The notes under the pieces were generated by a model. That model was not told the origin of the DNA and did not search any database. It worked only from the letters and a program-made list of their open reading frames with translations. Positions 59,895 through 64,000 of a DNA stretch of 64,000 nucleotides are shown in pieces (positions within the stretch are counted from its first letter, which is position 1; each line of letters begins with the position of its first letter). Origin of the DNA: Paracoccus aestuariivivens (GTDB lineage Bacteria; Pseudomonadota; Alphaproteobacteria; Rhodobacterales; Rhodobacteraceae); the NCBI RefSeq assembly GCF_009711225.1, contig NZ_WMIE01000001.1:186001-250000 (forward strand), in the 5' to 3' direction. The position numbers and the translations under genes are program-made.

Positions 59895-61043
59895 ATGCGC
59901 CTTCTGACGCTTCGCATCTTCGCTATTGTCATGGCGTTTGCACTGCCCGCACAAGCTTTCGACACCAATGCCAGTGCGGCATGGGTCTATGACGTCGCTA
60001 CCGGCACTGTTCTCATGGAAAAAAACGCCGACGAACCCTTGCCGCCCGCGTCGATGTCGAAGCTGATGACGGTCTATATGCTGTTCGAATCCCTGCACGA
60101 GGGCCGCATCCAGCTTGATACCCGCCTGCCCGTCTCGACCAAGGCGCGTCAGATGCAGGGGTCGACCATGTTCCTTGACGAACAGGACCGGCCGACGGTC
60201 GCAGAACTGATCAAAGGCATCATCGTTCTGTCCGGCAACGATGCCTGCGTCGTGGTGGCCGAGGGGCTGGCCGGAACCGAAGATGCCTTTGCCCGCCAGA
60301 TGAACGACCGCGCCAAGGCGCTTGGCATGGCCAATTCGCATTTTGCCAATGCCTCGGGCTGGCCCGATCCTGAACATCGCATGTCTATGCGCGATCTTGG
60401 CATTCTGGCCCAGCACCTGATCAAGGACTTCCCCGAACTGTACAAGAACTTCTCGGTCGAGGAGTTCCGCTTTGACAATCGCGCCCCTGCGAACCGCCAC
60501 AACCGCAACCCGCTGCTGGCTCTTGGTATCGGCGCTGACGGCCTGAAGACCGGCCACACACAAGAGGCCGGTTACGGTCTGGTCGGATCGGCCGTGCAGG
60601 CCGACCGTCGCGTGATCTTTGTGATCACCGGCCTGCCCAGCGAACGTGCCCGCGCCGAAGAAGCCGAACGCATTGTCAATTGGGCCTATCGCCAGTTCAC
60701 CATGCGAACCATCGTTCCGAAAGGCGAGATCGTTGCACAGGCTCCGGTCTGGCTGGGCGATCAAAGCAAGGTTGGCCTGACCACGGAAGACGGTGTCAAA
60801 GTGCTGCTTCCCGCCGGTTCGCAATCCGGCGTCACGGCCGAAGCCGTGTTCAACGGACCGATCGAGGCCCCGATCACCCAAGGCGACAAGCTGGGCGAGC
60901 TGCTGGTCAACATCCCGGGTGCCGGACTCTCACGTCTGCCGTTGGTCGCCGCCAGCGATGTCGGCAGGGCCGGTGTGTTCGGTCGACTGCAGAACGCGGC
61001 CTCGCGCCTGAGTCAGCACGCGATCCAAGCCGTCAACAACTGA
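59895..61043 (+). CDS. D-alanyl-D-alanine carboxypeptidase (penicillin-binding protein, DacA/DacC type)
   Basis: It trims the pentapeptide of peptidoglycan in the periplasm. The 382-aa product starts at 59895 with a signal peptide (cut after PAQA). Catalytic motifs: SMSKLM (SxxK), SGND (SxN) and KTGHT (KTG). A C-terminal PBP5-like domain follows. AAGGA lies 6 nt before the ATG. Confidence 0.95.
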   Translation: MRLLTLRIFAIVMAFALPAQAFDTNASAAWVYDVATGTVLMEKNADEPLPPASMSKLMTVYMLFESLHEGRIQLDTRLPVSTKARQMQGSTMFLDEQDRPTVAELIKGIIVLSGNDACVVVAEGLAGTEDAFARQMNDRAKALGMANSHFANASGWPDPEHRMSMRDLGILAQHLIKDFPELYKNFSVEEFRFDNRAPANRHNRNPLLALGIGADGLKTGHTQEAGYGLVGSAVQADRRVIFVITGLPSERARAEEAERIVNWAYRQFTMRTIVPKGEIVAQAPVWLGDQSKVGLTTEDGVKVLLPAGSQSGVTAEAVFNGPIEAPITQGDKLGELLVNIPGAGLSRLPLVAASDVGRAGVFGRLQNAASRLSQHAIQAVNN

Positions 61044-61055
61044 TCGCGCGGGCGG

Positions 61056-61655
61056 ATGTTCATCAGCTTCGAAGGGATCGACGGCTCGGGGAAATCCACT
61101 CAGGCCAAGCGGTTGGCCGAGACGCTGCGTAATCGCGGCATCGCAGTGTCACTGACACGCGAGCCAGGGGGCAGCGAGGGTGCCGAGCAGATCCGTAAAC
61201 TTCTGGTCGAGGGCAAGGGCGAGCGCTGGTCCCCCGAAACCGAGCTTTTGCTATTCACCGCCGCCCGTCGCGATCATGTCGAGCGCCTGATCACCCCTGC
61301 GCTAGAACGTAATGAGACCGTGATCTCGGACCGCTTTGCAGATTCCTCGCGCGTGTATCAGGGCCTCGTCCGGGCCGAAAACCGCCAGCTTGTCGAGGAA
61401 CTGCACCGGTTGATGATCGTGGTCGAACCCGACCTGACATTCATCATCGACACGGACCCCTCGGTTGCGCGCAATCGCGGCGTCATTCGCGGCGGAACCG
61501 AGGATCGCTTCGAAAGCCTCGGACTTGGTTTCCAGTTGCGCTTGCGCGAAGGCTTCCTTGCCCTTGCTGCCGAGTTTCCGCTGCGCATCCGCATCATCGA
61601 CGGCAGCGGCTCCGAGGACGAGGTCGCAGCACGCGTCCTCTCGCACCTGCCGTGA
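61056..61655 (+). CDS. tmk: Thymidylate kinase
   Basis: It makes dTDP from dTMP. The 199-aa product has the P-loop FEGIDGSGKSTQ (about residues 4-15), TREPGGSEGAEQIRKLL, and the DRFADSSRVYQG motif. It overlaps holB by 4 bp (GTGA). Confidence 0.96.
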   Translation: MFISFEGIDGSGKSTQAKRLAETLRNRGIAVSLTREPGGSEGAEQIRKLLVEGKGERWSPETELLLFTAARRDHVERLITPALERNETVISDRFADSSRVYQGLVRAENRQLVEELHRLMIVVEPDLTFIIDTDPSVARNRGVIRGGTEDRFESLGLGFQLRLREGFLALAAEFPLRIRIIDGSGSEDEVAARVLSHLP

Positions 61656-62737
61656 GTGCGGACGACATTCCCGAACCCGACCGCGTTCCCGGCGCACCTC
61701 ATCCGCGCGAGACATCTCGTGTTCAAGGGCAGGACCATGCTGTCGCCGATTTCCTGAACGCTGCGCGCGCCGGCCGGTTGCATCATGGCTGGCTGTTGTC
61801 TGGCCCGCGCGGAACCGGCAAGGCGACTCTAGCATGGGCAATGGCGAAATGGCTGCTGTCCGGGGGCGAGGAAGGCTCCATTCGGACCGACCCCGAGGCT
61901 CCGGCGGTCCGTCGCATCCGCGCCTTGTCCGAGCCGCGCCTGCTGCTGCTGCGCCGCCCCGTCGATGAAAAGACCGGTCGTGTCCGGGCAGAGATCACCG
62001 TGGACGAAGTGCGCCGTCTGCAGTCCTTTTTCCAGATGTCCGCTGCCGAGGGTGGTCGTCGCGTCGCGATCATTGACGCCGCCGACGAGATGAATCCGGC
62101 CGCCGCCAACGCTTTGCTCAAGCAGCTTGAAGAACCGCCCAAGGATGCGACGATCATCCTTGTCGCGCATCAACCCGGTCGTCTGCTGCCGACGATCCGC
62201 TCACGTTGCCGCGAATTGCGCCTTCACCCGCTGAACCCGACCGAAATGGCAGGCATTCTTGCCGATATGGGCGTCGAAGATGACCCCGACCGTCTGGCCG
62301 CGTTGGCCGGAGGCTCGGTCGGAGAGGCGGTTCGGCTTTCAGGTCAAGGCGGGCTTGAGCTTTATCAGGAGATCGTCAACCTGTTTGCCGATTTCCCCCG
62401 CATGGATCGCCGTGCCGCCGCCAACCTCGCCGAAACCGCTGCCGGTCGCGCAGGGGCGAATGGCGGCGATCCCTTCGATCTAGTCGTCACGTTGCTCGAT
62501 CGCTTCCTGACCCGCGCCGCGCGGACCGGTCTGCTTGGGCCGCCGTTGCCCGAAGCCGCCTCGGGCGAGGCCGATATCCTGATCCGGCTTTCGCCCGATC
62601 AACGGGCAGCGCAAGTTTGGGCGGCAGCGCAGGCCGAACTTTCGGCGCGTGCCCGCGTGGGGCGGGCGGTGAACCTTGACCCTTCCGCCTTGGTGATGGA
62701 TATGCTGATCGGGCTTGCGAACCAGCCCGCTCATTAG
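61652..62737 (+). CDS. holB: DNA polymerase III subunit delta prime
   Basis: A subunit of the clamp loader, it helps open the beta clamp. The 361-aa product has a P-loop-like GPRGTGKATLAWAMAKWLL, AAANALLKQLEEPPKD and an SRC motif in TIRSRCREL. It starts with GTG at 61652 in overlap with tmk. Confidence 0.93.
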   Translation: MSADDIPEPDRVPGAPHPRETSRVQGQDHAVADFLNAARAGRLHHGWLLSGPRGTGKATLAWAMAKWLLSGGEEGSIRTDPEAPAVRRIRALSEPRLLLLRRPVDEKTGRVRAEITVDEVRRLQSFFQMSAAEGGRRVAIIDAADEMNPAAANALLKQLEEPPKDATIILVAHQPGRLLPTIRSRCRELRLHPLNPTEMAGILADMGVEDDPDRLAALAGGSVGEAVRLSGQGGLELYQEIVNLFADFPRMDRRAAANLAETAAGRAGANGGDPFDLVVTLLDRFLTRAARTGLLGPPLPEAASGEADILIRLSPDQRAAQVWAAAQAELSARARVGRAVNLDPSALVMDMLIGLANQPAH

Positions 62738-62762
62738 ACAGACGTTACGGGGAGCCTTCCTG

Positions 62763-63563
62763 ATGTCCGAAACCCCCGCCCTTCCCGATCTTGTCGATAG
62801 CCATTGCCATCTCGATTTCCCGGATTTCGAAGGTCAGCAGGCCGAGTTGATCGCCCGCGCCAATGCTCTGGGCGTCCGGCGCATGGTCACGATCTGCACC
62901 CGATTGCGCAACGAACCGGCGGTCCGCGCCATTGCCGAGGCGCATGAAGGGGTCTTCTACGCCGCCGGAACCCATCCGATGTACGCCGCCGAGGAACCGC
63001 TTCTCGCAGTCGAGGAACTCGTGGTTCTGGCCCGTCATCCGAAATTCGTCGGCATCGGCGAGACCGGCCTTGATTATCACTATACGGCGGACAGCGCGAT
63101 CGTTCAGGCCGAAAGCCTGCGCATCCATATCGAGGCCGCGCGTCGCACCGGCCTGCCGCTGATCATCCACTCGCGCGACGCCGACGAGGACATGGCCCGC
63201 ATCCTGACCGAGGAACACCGCGTCGGTGCGTTTGGCTGCGTCATGCACTGCTACACCAGCGGTCCCGAACTGGCGCGCACGGCTATCGATCTGGGCTTTT
63301 ACCTGTCCATGTCGGGCATCGCCGCCTTCCCGCGCTCGACCGAGATCCGCGAGATTTTTGCCGCCGCACCGCGTGACCGGATCCTTGTCGAAACTGACGC
63401 GCCCTATCTGGCCCCCCCGCCCTATCGCGGCAAGCGTAACGAACCTGCCCATGTGGTTCACACCGCGCGCCTTGGCGCGGAAGCGTTGGGCATGACCGAA
63501 GCAGAGTTCAGGGCCCAGACGACCGCCAATTTCGACAGGCTGTTCACGAAGGCTGCCGCATGA
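62763..63563 (+). CDS. TatD family metal-dependent hydrolase
   Basis: The 266-aa product starts at 62763 (MSETPALPDLVDSHCHLDFP), giving the metal ligands HCH; GIGETGLDYHY, HSRDADEDM and HCYTSGPEL follow in order. TatD proteins are 3'-5' exonucleases or D-tyrosyl-type nucleases for damaged DNA. It follows holB, typical of alphaproteobacteria, and its stop overlaps the next gene (ATGA). Confidence 0.94.
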   Translation: MSETPALPDLVDSHCHLDFPDFEGQQAELIARANALGVRRMVTICTRLRNEPAVRAIAEAHEGVFYAAGTHPMYAAEEPLLAVEELVVLARHPKFVGIGETGLDYHYTADSAIVQAESLRIHIEAARRTGLPLIIHSRDADEDMARILTEEHRVGAFGCVMHCYTSGPELARTAIDLGFYLSMSGIAAFPRSTEIREIFAAAPRDRILVETDAPYLAPPPYRGKRNEPAHVVHTARLGAEALGMTEAEFRAQTTANFDRLFTKAAA

Positions 63564-64000
63564 TGCGAGCGGTTATCCTTGGTTGCGGCTCCTCGGGGGG
63601 GGTGCCGCGCCTTGGTAACCGTTGGGGGGAATGCGATCCCGCGAATCCGAAGAACCGACGGCGTCGCTGCTCGTTGCTGGTCGAACGCGAGGGGCTCAGC
63701 GGCATTACCCGTGTCCTGATCGACACCGGCCCCGATCTGGTGCCCCAGCTTCTGGATGCCAATATCGGCGAGATCGACGCTGTCATCTACACCCATGCCC
63801 ATGCCGACCACATCCACGGCATCGACGATCTGCGACAGGTGGTCTTCAACATGGACCGGATGATGGAATTGCACGCCGATCCGCTGACTGCGCAGGCTCT
63901 GGTCCAGCGTTTTGGCTATGTGTTCAGCACGCCTGCCGGTTCATCCTATCCGCCGATCTGCCGGATGAACCTGATCAAGGGGCCGATCCGGATCGACGGC
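63560..64000 (+). CDS. MBL fold metallo-hydrolase (partial, cut by window end)
   Basis: The frame runs to the last base, so the gene continues past 64000. The start is ATG 63560 (ATGA overlap) or ATG 63563. The N-terminus RAVILGCGSSGGVPRLGN and zinc motif THAHADHIHGIDDLR mark a PhnP/RNase Z-type beta-lactamase fold. Its substrate may be a phosphodiester, as in PhnP, but the C-terminal part is not visible. Confidence 0.93.
   Translation, partial: MMRAVILGCGSSGGVPRLGNRWGECDPANPKNRRRRCSLLVEREGLSGITRVLIDTGPDLVPQLLDANIGEIDAVIYTHAHADHIHGIDDLRQVVFNMDRMMELHADPLTAQALVQRFGYVFSTPAGSSYPPICRMNLIKGPIRIDG

Overview
The window is high-GC DNA from an alphaproteobacterium of the Rhodobacteraceae type, most like Paracoccus or a close relative. 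The case rests on gene content and order (lysC next to ptsP; trpG-trpD-ung-trpC-moaC-moeA-lexA in one run), on a GAAC-N7-GAAC LexA box upstream of lexA, and on the protein sequences. It has three parts: a left chromosomal flank (1 to about 5285), an integrated siphovirus-type prophage of about 38.1 kb (5286-43391), and a right chromosomal flank (43392-64000).

Left flank: the 3' part of a sensor histidine kinase gene, two identical tRNA-Arg(ACG) genes, ptsP (nitrogen PTS enzyme I) and lysC (aspartokinase).

Prophage: a perfect 50-bp direct repeat bounds it. The right copy is the 3' half of an intact tRNA-Pro(TGG) gene and the left copy is the fragment left by integration. From the left end come AT-richer cargo genes (a secreted protein with a TolA-like C-terminus, a zinc-ribbon protein, an RTX protein) and an SRAP protein. 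A long minus-strand late operon follows. In transcription order it encodes HNH, TerS, TerL, portal, S49 protease, HK97 capsid, connector and neck proteins, tail tube, a frameshifted tail-assembly chaperone pair, tape measure, tail-tip proteins, a beta-helix tailspike, an SGNH-like fibre and a lysis cassette. A left early operon (31670-35241, minus) of tightly overlapping small genes holds a probable iteron origin with a DnaA box. A Cro-like and a CI-like gene diverge at 35241/35330, and four copies of one 17-bp operator-like palindrome flank the switch. A rightward operon (35857-40107) encodes small proteins, an Acb2/Tad1-like protein (possible anti-CBASS sponge), a DUF2303 protein and the integrase. 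At the right end, next to attR, lies a cassette of a D12-class adenine methylase, a ParB-fold protein and a nuclease-like protein. This cassette is the best candidate for an undescribed defence module.

Right flank: DUF192 and double cold-shock proteins, pdxH diverging from fabI, a LysE exporter, gpt, an acetyltransferase, an SDR, trpE with a PpiD-like foldase, an aminotransferase and a proline-rich membrane protein on the minus strand; then trpGD-ung-trpC-moaC-moeA, lexA, a penicillin-binding DD-carboxypeptidase, and tmk-holB-tatD followed by an MBL hydrolase cut off by the window end.

The most informative non-gene observations are a lambda-type GGGAAAG slippery heptamer between the two tail-chaperone frames, the operator family, the iteron array, and repeated terminator-like hairpins at gene junctions of the late operon.
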